From: Cristatella mucedo | Lineage: Eukaryota; Bryozoa; Phylactolaemata; Cristatellidae | DNA: 64,000 nt | Direction: 5' to 3' | Assembly (NCBI GenBank): GCA_009760855.2 | Contig: WPIO01000156.1 | Coordinates: 749,501-813,500, forward strand | Shown: in pieces, positions 58,801 to 64,000 of the stretch | Position numbering within the stretch: position 1 is the stretch's first letter | Layout of the letters: the number at the start of each line of letters is the position of its first letter | Program-made: the position numbers and the translations under genes | Notes under the pieces: model-generated | Seen by the model: the letters and a program-made list of their open reading frames with translations, nothing else | What the model was told of the DNA's origin: nothing | Database searches by the model: none

Positions 58801-60394
58801 GATTAAAAAGGCGAGCATGAATTCGTACTTGAACTTTCTACCAGCTAGCGGTCTAGATAAAAAAAATAGTCACTCGGGGCTCTTTGTATCTGGCAGGCAC
58901 GTCTGCCACCACCTATAGAAGTCGGATGGGATGCTTCCATAGTAACTGGAACCTCAGATGGCGAGATGGCAATATCGACTGCAATTTTTGTTAGAAGAAT
59001 GGCAAAAAGCGGCCAATCCACGAGGATATAAATAATTCATTTTTATAGCGCCCCCTAAGAGAATTAATTCTCTATTCAGGCGCTTCACAAATGCCTCCGG
59101 GCTCGAGCCCACACCGTCAGCCGCTGGACCAAACCAGATGAGGCAAGCTGCTTTGGTCAGCAGTTAAGGTGCTCGCCCAGACCAAGGTCTGGCTGAGGTC
59201 GTGGGATCGAGCCCAGCTGCATATCTGAAGCACCTGAATAGAGATTGAGTTCTCTTAGGGCGCTATATAAATGAATTACATATAATCATAATAATAACAA
59301 TGCACTTGATAAAGCACCCTCAGAGAACTCAATCTCTTTCTGGGCGCTTTACATTTGCTGCAAAGGGAAATGTAATTGAATGGGTGAGTAATATCATGTA
59401 GAGGCTTCTCCTGCCCTGTCCGAAGCTGAGCGAATATCGACAAGTGTCTACCCAGTCGTTGCCTACCTAGACGCGAAGAAGCAACGGCTCATCTGCTCTC
59501 ATTCCACTCATATTCAAGGAATCCACCCAGCACGTGCCCTCGCAGGTTTCGCGAAGCTGGGAGAGGCAAAGGGTCGCCAGCCAGCCAAGCTGCCAAGCTG
59601 CTACGTTTGAATTCGAACTGCATCGAGCAGCAGCCGCCGCCGCCGCCGCCGCCGCCCGAAGCGTGCAGGGCGGCGGCGGCAGCAGCAGCTGGCAGTCGAT
59701 TCGAAGCTTTCGACTGCTGCACTGACGCTGCTTCGAGGCGTCTGCATCAGCAGAGCGCTCAGCGAGCGCTCAGTGAGAAACCGGTGCAGTGCCGGAAACA
59801 CGGAGAGAGCTCCTCCCCTTCGCCGTCGGCGTCGCCTCGGCATCGGCGCGTCGTCGGCAGCAGCTCTTCCCCCGGTCGGTGCGCGCAAGGTAAACTACTT
59901 AGAGGATATTCGTGCGTTTGAGCCAACCGCAGCGGCTCTATTTACCGCGAGCGAAGGGGCCATTAACTGGGTCTCGGCTCATACAGGTTGGCTTATTAAG
60001 CCCCGAGGCCAGCAGCTGGCGCGGCCGACTCTTCAGGGCCGAGCGCCTTCGCTCTTGACCACCAGTCGCATGGACAGGAGGGAGGCCGTCCGTCCAACGG
60101 CTTGGGCTACGATGCCTCGGTAAGAGGTACGGGAAACGAGGGGGTGGGTTCAAAAAGCAGGCATGCCTGCTGTCGCGAAGAGTTTCGCTGATTGATTAAT
60201 CGCTGCACTCACCTTTGTATACGGCGAGCTTCGTTCCGCTCAGAACGCACAGTCGTTTGGTCCAGCGCTGCAGGACGCCGGCGAAACGGACTGCCAAAAT
60301 CGCCGAGAGGCCGCCTCGGCTGCCATAAGTGCCGTAGTCACTTGGCTTTCCTGCAGCGATCAAGAACGAACGGCCCCGATCTGTCGGATGCCGG
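28100..60394 (-). CDS. PHLPP: PH domain leucine-rich repeat protein phosphatase, 5' end not found
   Basis: Seventeen minus-strand coding exons in consistent phase give 1432 residues after an open 5' exon. PHLPP enzymes dephosphorylate the hydrophobic motif of AKT, PKC and related kinases. Visible residues 1-120 form a PH domain ([18 protein letters not shown] ... HDCCLKLIA ... WHRKLNK). Residues 125-645 are about 20 leucine-rich repeats, with the family's SNEL and MDVS junction and [13 protein letters not shown]. Residues 690-945 are the PP2C-like domain ([54 protein letters not shown]). Residues 995-1432 are a Ser-rich disordered tail ending SSEV. Human PHLPP1 and PHLPP2 are about 1717 and 1323 residues. 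Exons (high to low): 60394-60213, 58734-58556, 58318-58143, 54319-54173, 52808-52354, 51490-51430, 51238-51143, 48713-48549, 48343-48146, 47938-47776, 40232-40105, 39948-39829, 34394-34185, 34032-33786, 31414-31266, 30425-30120, 29417-28100. The N-terminal extension and start codon lie upstream and were not located. PHLPP1 versus PHLPP2 cannot be assigned. Confidence 0.96.
29917..29977. repeat. Imperfect inverted repeat
   Basis: 'catgttaccccggaagctgtcaag' and 'acttgatagctgccggggttacatatg' pair with few mismatches around a 10-base loop. 'tcagaggccaac' occurs twice nearby (29878 and 29941). Confidence 0.75.
30120..30425 (-). CDS. PHLPP: PHLPP coding exon, end of PP2C domain
   Basis: Acceptor TTGACGCCAG|G, donor ACCAG|GTAGAC. 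Encodes [16 protein letters not shown] ... [22 protein letters not shown], the last PP2C strand, then a Ser/Gly-rich linker. Confidence 0.94.
31120..31190 (-). mobile_element. LINE/SINE 3' end fragment
   Basis: 'atacatttgtatagcgatctcaaagagctgaatccatttctaggcattttt', a worn terminal stem of the LINE-A/SINE-A type in reverse orientation. Confidence 0.6.
31266..31414 (-). CDS. PHLPP: PHLPP coding exon, PP2C domain
   Basis: Acceptor GCCTTAG|GAT, donor TGGAG|GTACGT. Encodes [15 protein letters not shown] ... [16 protein letters not shown], colinear with the PHLPP 'EDGKVNGVTESTRILG ... DEFFILGSKGLW' region. Confidence 0.95.
31683..31838 (+). mobile_element. SINE-B (tRNA-derived)
   Basis: 'cacgttcgagtcctgcgatgggcgatc' B box, 'ctgcaagcgatggggac' body, and 'tctgccgctatataaatatggctgttgaatcagcaaac' tail, matching the 21288 and 35125 copies. 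Confidence 0.85.
31918..31945. repeat. Short telomere-like tract
   Basis: Four to five CCTAA(A)/CCTAAC units in a row. Too short and irregular to be more than a microsatellite or a repair trace. Confidence 0.6.
31946..33785. other. PHLPP intron, nothing recognised
   Basis: Contains a tandem 26-base duplication at 32263-32297 ('gaccagtattagtatgccag'). A 76-codon minus frame at 32001-32231 is not used, because the flanking PHLPP exons join directly. Confidence 0.5.
33786..34032 (-). CDS. PHLPP: PHLPP coding exon, PP2C domain
   Basis: Acceptor ATTTCTAG|A, donor ACCGAG|GTACGG. Encodes [19 protein letters not shown] ... [16 protein letters not shown] ... FHDDGIITE. Confidence 0.95.
34185..34394 (-). 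CDS. PHLPP: PHLPP coding exon, start of PP2C domain
   Basis: Acceptor GTAACCAG|G, donor CACAG|GTGCTC (atypical but fixed by phase). Encodes [20 protein letters not shown] followed by [11 protein letters not shown] and [11 protein letters not shown]. The Asp of VVDGG aligns with the first metal-binding Asp of PP2C. Confidence 0.95.
34400..35050. other. PHLPP intron, nothing recognised
   Basis: No repeat family or coding match seen. Confidence 0.5.
35125..35315 (+). mobile_element. SINE-B inside LINE-A
   Basis: Head 'tagataaggtggttgcgtttcacgacc', B box 'gaaggttcgaatcctgcgg', tail 'cgctatacaaaagaggctgctagatcagctagtaatg'. AGTATT occurs on both sides, a candidate target-site duplication, and the LINE-A frame resumes after it. 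Confidence 0.85.
35785..35942 (-). mobile_element. SINE-A inside LINE-A
   Basis: Full-length reverse copy from 'aattcatttatatagcgccccaag' to 'ccaaaccagctcggc'. CAGCTA flanks both ends ('ttccagcta' and 'gcagctacat'), a 6-base candidate duplication inside the LINE-A sequence that normally reads 'cagctacataac'. Confidence 0.9.
36548..36716 (-). mobile_element. LINE-A 3' end, facing a second worn copy
   Basis: 'aataatgcacttgataaagcgctctcagagaactc' in reverse, followed within 60 bases by a plus-oriented 'gtaaagtgactagaaagagatttag' stem. The two tails form a small inverted pair. Confidence 0.75.
36720..38825. other. PHLPP intron, nothing recognised
   Basis: Includes a Ser-rich frame with an AGC/AGG repeat at 37420-37480 and no domain. 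No PHLPP exon is needed between 39829 and 34394. Confidence 0.45.
38828..39235 (-). mobile_element. LINE-A fragment, degenerate
   Basis: Reverse orientation. 'gaacgaatcacaaagatctacc...gtgagttccaggctttgggacc...gaagtggtgcgatgtgg' follows the LINE-A 3' ORF and tail order with many differences. Confidence 0.75.
39236..39335 (+). mobile_element. LINE-A 3' tail fragment
   Basis: 'gagcatgctaccattaaccattcgatcg...gtgcatagaaagacattatgttctttgagggtgccatatc' in plus orientation, worn, ending in ATT. Confidence 0.65.
39340..39465 (+). mobile_element. SINE-A, diverged
   Basis: 'gttaaggtgcttggcg...aaggtcttgggctcgagccctgtggcatatgtaaagtgcctggatagagattgagttctcttagagtac'. B box well preserved. Confidence 0.75.
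39829..39948 (-). CDS. PHLPP: PHLPP coding exon, LRR to PP2C linker
   Basis: Acceptor CTTTCCAG|G, donor AACAG|GTAGGT. Encodes [12 protein letters not shown] ... [15 protein letters not shown], matching the 'WSHGYTEASGVKN' start of the phosphatase region. Confidence 0.85.
40105..40232 (-). CDS. PHLPP: PHLPP coding exon, last degenerate LRR
   Basis: Acceptor CTTTACAG|GTC, donor GTGGG|GTGAGT. Encodes [20 protein letters not shown] followed by [10 protein letters not shown], aligning in length with 'CVDLSCNELSEV ... LQELDLTGNP'. Weak sequence match, but both splice phases fit. Confidence 0.8.
40262..41222 (-). mobile_element. LINE-A, 5' truncated
   Basis: Reverse orientation. AAT tail and stem at 40262-40340, post-RT frame at 40615-40998 ([20 protein letters not shown]) and upstream pieces to '[10 protein letters not shown]'. 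Frameshifted and inactive. Confidence 0.92.
41626..41943 (-). mobile_element. LINE-B fragment nested in LINE-A
   Basis: Starts with the reverse tail TGTAATGTAATG and 'tatctccgtcattaactccac', and ends at 'gcgagttccacagtctag'. The interrupted LINE-A reads 'gcattgctt' before it and 'gggtgtacaacgacc' after it. Confidence 0.88.
43006..44870 (-). mobile_element. Young LINE-A copy inserted in the older LINE-A
   Basis: Reverse orientation, 5' truncated, about 1.86 kb. AAT tail at 43006-43028, conserved 3' stem, and an uninterrupted ORF2 part at 43248-44843. Flanking 'gcattctgttcgta' on the left and 'gcattctagta' on the right resemble a target duplication. Confidence 0.9.
43248..44843 (-). CDS. LINE-A reverse transcriptase, 531-codon open frame, N-terminus missing
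   Basis: Open frame with all main RT boxes: [52 protein letters not shown], the catalytic FYADD near the middle, [12 protein letters not shown], and the L2/CR1-type C-terminal region ([28 protein letters not shown]). The 5' truncation removes the apurinic endonuclease and anything before it, so it cannot move on its own. Lack of stops indicates a recent insertion. The annotated ATG is internal to ORF2, not the native start. Confidence 0.92.
   Translation of the reverse strand: MSAFKQVTSDVVLKLVSQSKKTTSLLDPIPTVLLLRCIDLLLPCITNIISMSLASGQVPAPFKKAVVRPLLKKATLDQENLSNYRPVSLLPFLSKTLERVVADQLNSYIETSHLASKFQSGFRANHSTESALLRVYNDLLRNADMGRVSLLVLLDLSAAFDTIDHKVLLERLSSRLGITGTALQWFRSYLSGRLQSVDANGQRSSEVPLKYGVPQGSVLGPVLFTVYTLPLADVIAKHNLGFHFYADDTQLYLCFDPSQPSSTSNSLNSLAACIDDIRSWMAANFLKLNDDKTNLLVMGKPSVIQKLERLTFKIGSASISPVASARNLGVIFQSDLSLDDHISSTVKSAYFQLHNIAKIRACLDKDTTSKLVHAFVTSRLDFCNSLLTGLPACAIRRLQLVQNSAARLVCRERRSCHITPLLADLHWLPVKQRIDFKVLSLTFRSLHSMAPAYLSEILPHQAKHRTTRFSESNSLEIPRTNLKSFGDRAFSSYAPTAWNSLPTCIRTSPDLTTFKRNLKTQLFRTAFSGSL
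44986..45450 (-). mobile_element. LINE-B fragment nested in LINE-A
   Basis: Reverse TGTAATGTAATG tail at 44988, LINE-B 3' region, then '[17 protein letters not shown]' and '[15 protein letters not shown]' in the minus frames to 45413. Flanked by '...aggacagccttta' and 'ctttagtgggtccc' of the host LINE-A. Confidence 0.88.
45698..46190 (-). mobile_element. LINE-A RT fragment
   Basis: Reverse orientation without a 3' tail. RT pieces '[16 protein letters not shown]', '[15 protein letters not shown]' and '[14 protein letters not shown]'. Truncated at both ends. Confidence 0.88.
46458..46800 (-). mobile_element. LINE-A 3' end
   Basis: AAT tail, 'cacacttgataaagtgccctcagagaactc' stem, through to 'gtgatgcacgtcgggag'. 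Reverse orientation. Confidence 0.9.
46801..47300. other. PHLPP intron, nothing recognised
   Basis: No repeat family or exon seen. Confidence 0.5.
47301..47446 (+). mobile_element. SINE-A, full length
   Basis: Best plus-oriented copy: 'gccgagctagtttggtcaag' head, A box 'cggttaaggtgctcgcc', B box 'gtcgtgggctcgagccc', 3' stem 'gtgcttgaagagagattaagttctcttggggtgcta', tail 'tacaaatgaattatat'. Confidence 0.92.
47776..47938 (-). CDS. PHLPP: PHLPP coding exon (LRR)
   Basis: Acceptor CTTGCAG|T, donor CTCACG|GTACGC. Encodes [20 protein letters not shown] followed by LPASLCRL and [14 protein letters not shown], matching 'EEIDLSGNKLKAIP ... VIAHSNCIEVFP'. Confidence 0.95.
48146..48343 (-). CDS. PHLPP: PHLPP coding exon (LRR)
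   Basis: Acceptor TTGCTAG|G, donor GAGAG|GTGAGA. Encodes [15 protein letters not shown] ... [16 protein letters not shown] ... [16 protein letters not shown]. Confidence 0.96.
48549..48713 (-). CDS. PHLPP: PHLPP coding exon (LRR)
   Basis: Acceptor CATTGCAG|G, donor CAGCAG|GTGCTT (atypical). Encodes [20 protein letters not shown] ... [20 protein letters not shown]. Confidence 0.92.
49100..49416 (+). mobile_element. LINE-A 3' end
   Basis: From the end of ORF2 ([20 protein letters not shown]) through the tail stem to ATT repeats at 49395-49413. Plus orientation. Confidence 0.9.
49473..49742 (-). mobile_element. LINE-A 3' end
   Basis: AAT tail, 'gcacttgataaagcgcccttagagaactt' stem, through 'gacccactaaatgctgtcctaaatggg'. 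With the 49100 copy it forms a tail-to-tail inverted pair. Confidence 0.9.
49838..49945 (+). mobile_element. SINE-A, diverged
   Basis: 'ctctggttcggcccacgggtaaggtactcgtc' head, 'gggctcgagccctgcagaatatgcaaggcgc' B box and stem start. Damaged 3' end. Confidence 0.65.
49950..51142. other. PHLPP intron, nothing recognised
   Basis: No exon or repeat family seen apart from a short GCAGCT repeat at 50927-50958. Confidence 0.5.
51143..51238 (-). CDS. PHLPP: PHLPP coding exon (LRR)
   Basis: Acceptor GTTTTAG|G, donor GACAG|GTTCGT. Encodes [20 protein letters not shown] followed by [11 protein letters not shown]. Confidence 0.92.
51430..51490 (-). CDS. PHLPP: PHLPP coding exon (LRR, short)
   Basis: Acceptor TTTTGCAG|AG, donor AGCAA|GTAAGT. 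Encodes [19 protein letters not shown]. The preceding junction makes SNEL and the next makes MDVSKN, both conserved in PHLPP. Confidence 0.93.
51970..52118 (+). mobile_element. SINE-A, diverged
   Basis: 'gatttggccccgggtttaaggtgctcgtc' head, 'ctgaggtcgaggactttggcatgtgtggagcgcc' and 'gattcagttctcttagggcgctttac' stem. An internal duplication of the B-box region makes it longer than usual. Confidence 0.7.
52354..52808 (-). CDS. PHLPP: PHLPP coding exon (five to six LRRs)
   Basis: Largest LRR exon. Acceptor TTTTGCAG|C, donor CCAACG|GTTAGT. Encodes [15 protein letters not shown] ... [14 protein letters not shown] ... [11 protein letters not shown] ... [16 protein letters not shown] ... [11 protein letters not shown] ... 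TVLAASN. Colinear with the PHLPP 'FNEFTDIPEV ... VDLRLNVIRKL ... LDLRDNKLGDLD' region. Confidence 0.97.
53060..53880. other. PHLPP intron, nothing recognised
   Basis: AT-rich near 53750-53830. No repeat family or exon seen. Confidence 0.5.
53883..54040 (-). mobile_element. SINE-A with internal insertion
   Basis: Reverse copy with 3' stem 'aaagcaccgtaagagaacttaatctctattc', B box 'ggctcgagcccacgcc', an extra 35 bases, then 'gggcgagcaccttaaccactgtgcc'. Confidence 0.8.
54173..54319 (-). CDS. PHLPP: PHLPP coding exon (LRR)
   Basis: Acceptor CTCGCAG|G, donor GCAAA|GTGAGT. Encodes [20 protein letters not shown] ... [20 protein letters not shown]. Confidence 0.96.
54330..55100. other. PHLPP intron, nothing recognised
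   Basis: AT-rich, with short frames only. Confidence 0.5.
55121..55567 (+). pseudogene. Possible decayed coding segment, unknown
   Basis: A single plus frame starting at an ATG runs for about 149 codons with only two internal stops. It contains coding-looking stretches ([33 protein letters not shown]) and an acidic end before a third stop. I do not recognise the protein. It lies antisense within a PHLPP intron and could be a retrocopy or chance. Confidence 0.2.
55799..55895. repeat. (CT)n microsatellite
   Basis: About 95 bases of CT with a few T/C interruptions. Confidence 0.97.
56375..56712 (-). mobile_element. LINE-A 3' end, diverged
   Basis: 'aataatacaacatttaaaatagtaccctcagagaact' through 'gatgcaaatcgggagtaagctccaggc'. 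Reverse orientation. Confidence 0.85.
56720..58140. other. PHLPP intron, nothing recognised
   Basis: A small worn LINE/SINE stem lies at 57416-57470 ('gaagtgcctagaaagagattcgattctcttaaagtgctac'). Otherwise nothing seen. Confidence 0.5.
58143..58318 (-). CDS. PHLPP: PHLPP coding exon, PH/LRR junction and first LRR
   Basis: Acceptor CCTTAG|GCA, donor TCCAG|GTCAGT. Encodes [20 protein letters not shown] ... [15 protein letters not shown], matching 'ISSVDLSCCSLEHLP ... LTHLNLKQNFLRQNP'. Confidence 0.95.
58556..58734 (-). CDS. PHLPP: PHLPP coding exon, second half of PH domain
   Basis: Acceptor TCTACAG|AT, donor ACAAG|GTATAC. Encodes [20 protein letters not shown] ... HDCCLKLIA ... [20 protein letters not shown], ending at the conserved Trp of the PH C-terminal helix. 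Confidence 0.93.
59028..59144 (-). mobile_element. SINE-A, internally deleted
   Basis: 'aataattcatttttatagcgccccctaag' tail and stem, B box 'ggctcgagcccaca', then directly 'cgctggaccaaaccag'. About 30 bases of the middle are missing. Confidence 0.85.
59145..59284 (+). mobile_element. SINE-A, full length
   Basis: 'gctgctttggtcagcagttaaggtgctcgccc' head, B box 'gtcgtgggatcgagccc', stem 'gcacctgaatagagattgagttctcttagggcgctatataaatgaat'. Adjoins the reverse copy head to head. Confidence 0.9.
59290..59400 (-). mobile_element. LINE-A 3' end, short
   Basis: 'aataataacaatgcacttgataaagcaccctcagagaactc' to 'gtgagtaatatcatg'. Truncated after about 110 bases. Confidence 0.88.
59560..59900. other. GC-rich low-complexity patch (CCG/GCA)n
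   Basis: CCG run at 59635-59656 and GGC/AGC run at 59672-59690 in the PHLPP intron between the two PH-domain exons. Could mark an internal promoter or CpG island. No coding support on either strand. Confidence 0.4.
60213..60394 (-). CDS. PHLPP: PHLPP first visible coding exon, first half of PH domain
   Basis: Acceptor TCATTCAG|C, donor CAAAG|GTGAGT. Encodes [20 protein letters not shown] ... [20 protein letters not shown], matching 'IRFYAGKPHST ... PVNRWTRRQVILCGTCL'. The exon enters with one base of a split codon, so at least one more coding exon lies upstream. Confidence 0.9.
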
Positions 60395-60399
60395 CTGAA

Positions 60400-60950
60400 T
60401 GAGCAGATCAAAGCCAGTCGAAATTCGCGAGCCGTCCCGAGTGGAGCAGCAACGCGGAGTTATCATTCCCACGCCTGGTCAGGGGATGTCTAAATGTGTG
60501 TGTGTGGGCTCTGGCCCGAGGCTGCCAGCTGGCTGTGGTAGCCGCACCTGCTGGCTGAGACAGGTTGGGTTCTTGTCCTCCAGTTAATAATTTTGATGTG
60601 TTGCTGCTCAGGCTAAGTCATCTGAAATTCACCCGGTGTACCGATACCACTCTACCCCTGATGGCTCCTTCCAAGCGAAGTCGACAATCATTCGAACTCG
60701 GCAAATTGCTATGCGGCCACGAGATCAATTACCAGCTGCCTACAGGAGTAATTGGCTAGTGCCGACAGCTGGCCAGAGGCTGGGAGCAGGTCCGGGAACC
60801 TGGAAGAATGCTTTGCAGGTTACACTGGCGATTTCCATATGCCACTGCATGTGACTGTTGCGACGACGTCTCGTAAGATGATCCCTTATTATTCGTCTTA
60901 TGCTCACACAATTATTTTTCAAAATCCAAACAGGCAAGGAGGTGCATGCC
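60400..60950. other. Upstream of PHLPP PH exon, nothing recognised
   Basis: No convincing PHLPP N-terminal exon found on the minus strand. Confidence 0.5.
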
Positions 60951-60957
60951 TATGCAC

Positions 60958-61135
60958 ATGCACACACATACTCACACACACACACACGAACACAAACACA
61001 CACACACAAACACACACGTGCACACACGTGCACACACACGTGCACACACACGTGCACACACACACACATACTCACAAACACACAACCACACATACACACT
61101 CACACTCACACTCACACTTACACTTGCATACACAC
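60958..61135. repeat. (CA)n compound microsatellite
   Basis: CA repeats with ACACGTGC-type and CTCACA units. Confidence 0.97.
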
Positions 61136-61137
61136 AC

Positions 61138-61400
61138 GACAACTACTCTTTAACTGCCGACTATGGCTCATCCTTTTCAGCAGTCCTGGGCTGCTACTTC
61201 CATGCTATTCACTACCTCAACTGCTCTCCTGACTCTGCTATGCTTCCCATTTTCTTTTTGTTACATGAGACGAAGTCTGTTGGCTACCGAATGCGTACCG
61301 AAAGCCGCTTAGGCTGTGAGTGTGTTATACAAAACTGTGCTGCCTAACACCCACATGGTCTTTATGACTTTGTGGAGTTACAGACGGAGATACATTACAC
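61138..61400 (+). mobile_element. LINE-B 3' end
   Basis: 'aactgccgactatggctcatcc' through 'gagacgaagtctgttggctaccgaatgcgtacc' to 'gagttacagacggagatacattacac'. Plus orientation. Confidence 0.9.
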
Positions 61401-61404
61401 ACAC

Positions 61405-61424
61405 ACCCTCTCCCTCTCTCTCAC

Positions 61425-61500
<76 letters not shown>

Positions 61501-61549
61501 CTTTCTCTCTCTCTCTCTCTCTCTCTTTCACTCTCTAGTTCTTGCACTT

Positions 61550-61628
<79 letters not shown>

Positions 61629-61672
61629 CTTTCTCTCTCTCTCTGCCTCTCTCTCTCTCTCTCCTGTCTATC
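61405..61672. repeat. (CT)n microsatellite
   Basis: About 265 bases of CT in two long pure blocks with short interruptions, directly after the LINE-B tail. Confidence 0.98.
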
Positions 61673-61697
61673 TATTCCACTCTTCTCCCGGCCCTCT

Positions 61698-62402
61698 CTA
61701 ATAATAATAATAATAATAATTCATTTGATATAGCACCCTTAGAGAACTCAATCTCTTTCTAGGCTCTTTACATTTGCTGCAAAGAAAGCACGATCGAATG
61801 GTTAGTGGTAGCATATCCAATTACAATAAGCATAACTGGTTAGAGGTGATATGCACATGGTCAGCATGCAAATATGCTTATTGGCAGCATGTGCAGTGTC
61901 AGCGTGCATAAGCACATGAAGGACAAATCCCATGAGCCCAGCAAATGCTGTGATAAATAGTTGCGTTTTAGTTTCTTTTTAAATATGGTCAAGTCAGGGG
62001 ATGTCGTGACGCAAGTCGGAAGTCAGTTCCAGGCTTTGCGAGCATACGATCTAAACGCACCGTCTTCAAAGGATGTGAGGTTAGTACGAGGTATAAGTAA
62101 ACGATTACATTCCGAAAAGCGAATGGTGTGATGCTGAGCCTGGTGGAGGAGTAGATCTTATAGGTAGGCTGGAGCCAAAGAATAAGGGGACCTTGAACCT
62201 TGAAGTCGATGCGTTGCTTTACTGGGAGCCAGTGCAGGTCGGCGAGAAGTGGTGTGATGTGACAATGGCGACACTCACGACAGAGAATTCTTGCTGCAGA
62301 GTTTTGCACCAGCTGTAAGCACCTAATTTCGCAGGCCGGTAGACCTGCAACCAGTGAGTTACAGAAGTCAAGACGGGATGTCACAAATGCATGGACCAAT
62401 TT
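61698..62402 (-). mobile_element. LINE-A 3' half
   Basis: AAT tail at 61698-61719, stem, untranslated region, and RT C-terminal frame at 61989-62399 ([47 protein letters not shown]), shifted by a small deletion. Reverse orientation. Confidence 0.9.
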
Positions 62403-64000
62403 ACTCTCTGTCTTTGCACCTCACCCTGTCTCTTTCCCTCTCTTTAGCTCCATGGCTAGAGGTACAATTAATGCACTCTGCCCTGGTAGTGACCGTAACT
62501 TCGAGAAATTCACTCTGAAAAATCAACTGGTCTGACATTACTGGTCTGGTCACTGGTCTGTTAGGCAGCGACTCTCCAGAAGACAGCCAGCCACTGGACA
62601 CTGGCACGGCGCCTACATCTCTCCAGCCACGTTCTGCATTTCATTTCCGACAAAAACTACGTCAGCTAAGTGACTTTTCAACGTCTAGGGTGAGGACAGT
62701 TGCCTCGACCTATAATTAGCACTTGGCAGTTACTTGACCTCCCATCTAATGAGGAAGGTCATTAGATGGGAGGTGTATAATAAGAACTATATTATAATGT
62801 AGCCCCTATATCGGGCTCAGCAGAGCTCAGCGTTCACGGTTTGGAGCGACTGTCTGGAGTCTTTCGGTGCGGGGTTGAGATGTACGTTGAGGGTACGATG
62901 AGCAGCAAACAACCATGCGCCAGCAGTAAACTCTCCGACGGAGAACGCCTTCGAAGAAGAAGCGAGTGCGTGGCGGATTAACCGGTTAGGCGCCTCTACG
63001 TGGCCACGCTAGAGCTATCGGTAGAGGGTTGATTACGACGACGACGACGACAGCCGGCAATGTGCTCTCCTCTGTTGAGTGAGCCAAATGGGAAGGCGAA
63101 AGCACCGAGCTGTAGCAGCCGAATACTTTCGCCTTCAGCCAGCGGTGCGGCAGAGATGTGAAGAAGCGTATGCGTTCGCAGCTTAACGAACTATGGATAC
63201 GTGCTCACTCGTGTCCCCTTGCTAGTACGGTGCACGGAGAATTACCGCCACCGGATGAGAACCCCCAAAGCTATTGAATGGGCAATATCTCTTTGAAAAG
63301 GGGTATTGGTGAGTAGCTACGATGGGGGATGCGTCTCAAATGAAAACAAAATATGAAATGCATTAATAAGGAGTAGGAGCGAGTACTAAATGCTATTGGG
63401 TGCGAAAAGCTCTAACACACAGCTTAGCGATAGATGCCACAATTAATGAACCGTCAGAGGTAGCGTGAGATCATTCATCGTCTTATCAAAGATCGAGACC
63501 TAACAGACAGCTGTAATCTGACAACAGTTAGGCATGGCGCTAAAGATCGGCTGCATCGGCAGTATTTCTCAAGCTCGATGCGACTAAATCATGAAAAATT
63601 AGCGACGAGCCGATTTCATCGTTGATTAATCGACAACGCGCCTGCGCTGACATCGTCAGCTCGAGTGCAACCTCGAGGAGGAATCCACGTGCAATCGCTT
63701 GGAGCGACCGAAGCTGAGTCTCGTCCCATGAGGACCCCGTCGTCGCATGTCCGGTCTTAGGTGGCCAGAGGGACAAGCACGACCTCGCGTTCTTGCTGTC
63801 GTGTCGTTCTTCCAGTCAGATATTCCTACTTCGCATGCGCACCAGCAACAGAGCGTGTCTCCGCCAGGATTCGCGTGTTAGGCTCACCAGTAGAACACAC
63901 ATGAAGCCGATTCCAAGGAGGCGGGTGGCTGCAAGCGCCCAACAAACTTCCGTACCCGCCTGCTATTAACCGAGACACGCATGGGTCCTCCAAGTAGAAC
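62403..64000. other. No gene recognised
   Basis: Contains the 62737-62774 hairpin and a GAC repeat at 63037-63052. A 78-codon minus frame at 63540-63776 has no recognisable domain. The missing PHLPP 5' exons may lie here or beyond the window. Confidence 0.5.
62737..62774. repeat. Perfect 16-bp inverted repeat (hairpin)
   Basis: Arms ACCTCCCATCTAATGA (62737-62752) and TCATTAGATGGGAGGT (62759-62774) with a 6-base loop GGAAGG. Confidence 0.96.

Noticed and set aside
63540-63776. 78-codon minus frame as the PHLPP N-terminus
   Set aside because: No resemblance to the region before the PHLPP PH domain, and no matching donor phase identified.

Overview
This is a metazoan nuclear window: spliced genes with GT-AG introns, many retrotransposons and microsatellites, and no bacterial-type operons. 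Three animal genes can be read exon by exon with consistent phase. Proteins, splice sites and L2/CR1-like LINEs suggest an invertebrate animal, but I cannot name the phylum or species.

Layout. 1-2.75 kb holds decayed LINE reverse transcriptase remnants. 2.76-4.15 kb is a GC-rich stretch with a long CT run, probably the promoter and 5'UTR of TPPP. TPPP (+, 4160-7081, 3 coding exons, 177 aa) is followed by a LINE-rich gap. CEP72 (-, 23587-10821, 9 coding exons, 551 aa) faces TPPP tail to tail. 24.0-28.1 kb is intergenic with no recognised gene. The rest is one large gene, PHLPP (-, 60394-28100, 17 visible coding exons, 1432 aa visible; the 5' end was not found). Its introns carry most of the mobile DNA. 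60.4-64 kb holds low-complexity runs, LINE fragments and nothing else I recognise.

Gene roles. TPPP binds and bundles microtubules. CEP72 is a centrosomal/centriolar-satellite protein that supports microtubule nucleation. The two are also convergent neighbours on human 5p15.33, so the pair looks like old microsynteny. PHLPP is the PH-LRR-PP2C phosphatase that opposes AKT/PKC signalling; here its PP2C domain departs from the canonical metal-binding motifs.

Mobile DNA. LINE-A (L2/CR1-like, tail of ATT repeats) occurs many times, including one copy with an open 531-codon RT frame. LINE-B is a second LINE-like family with a TTACA/ATTAC-type tail. SINE-A has a tRNA-like head and a 3' end resembling that of LINE-A, and SINE-B is a second tRNA-like family. 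Nested insertions with short candidate target duplications give a relative order of activity. All boundaries were read by eye; no alignment or database search was run.
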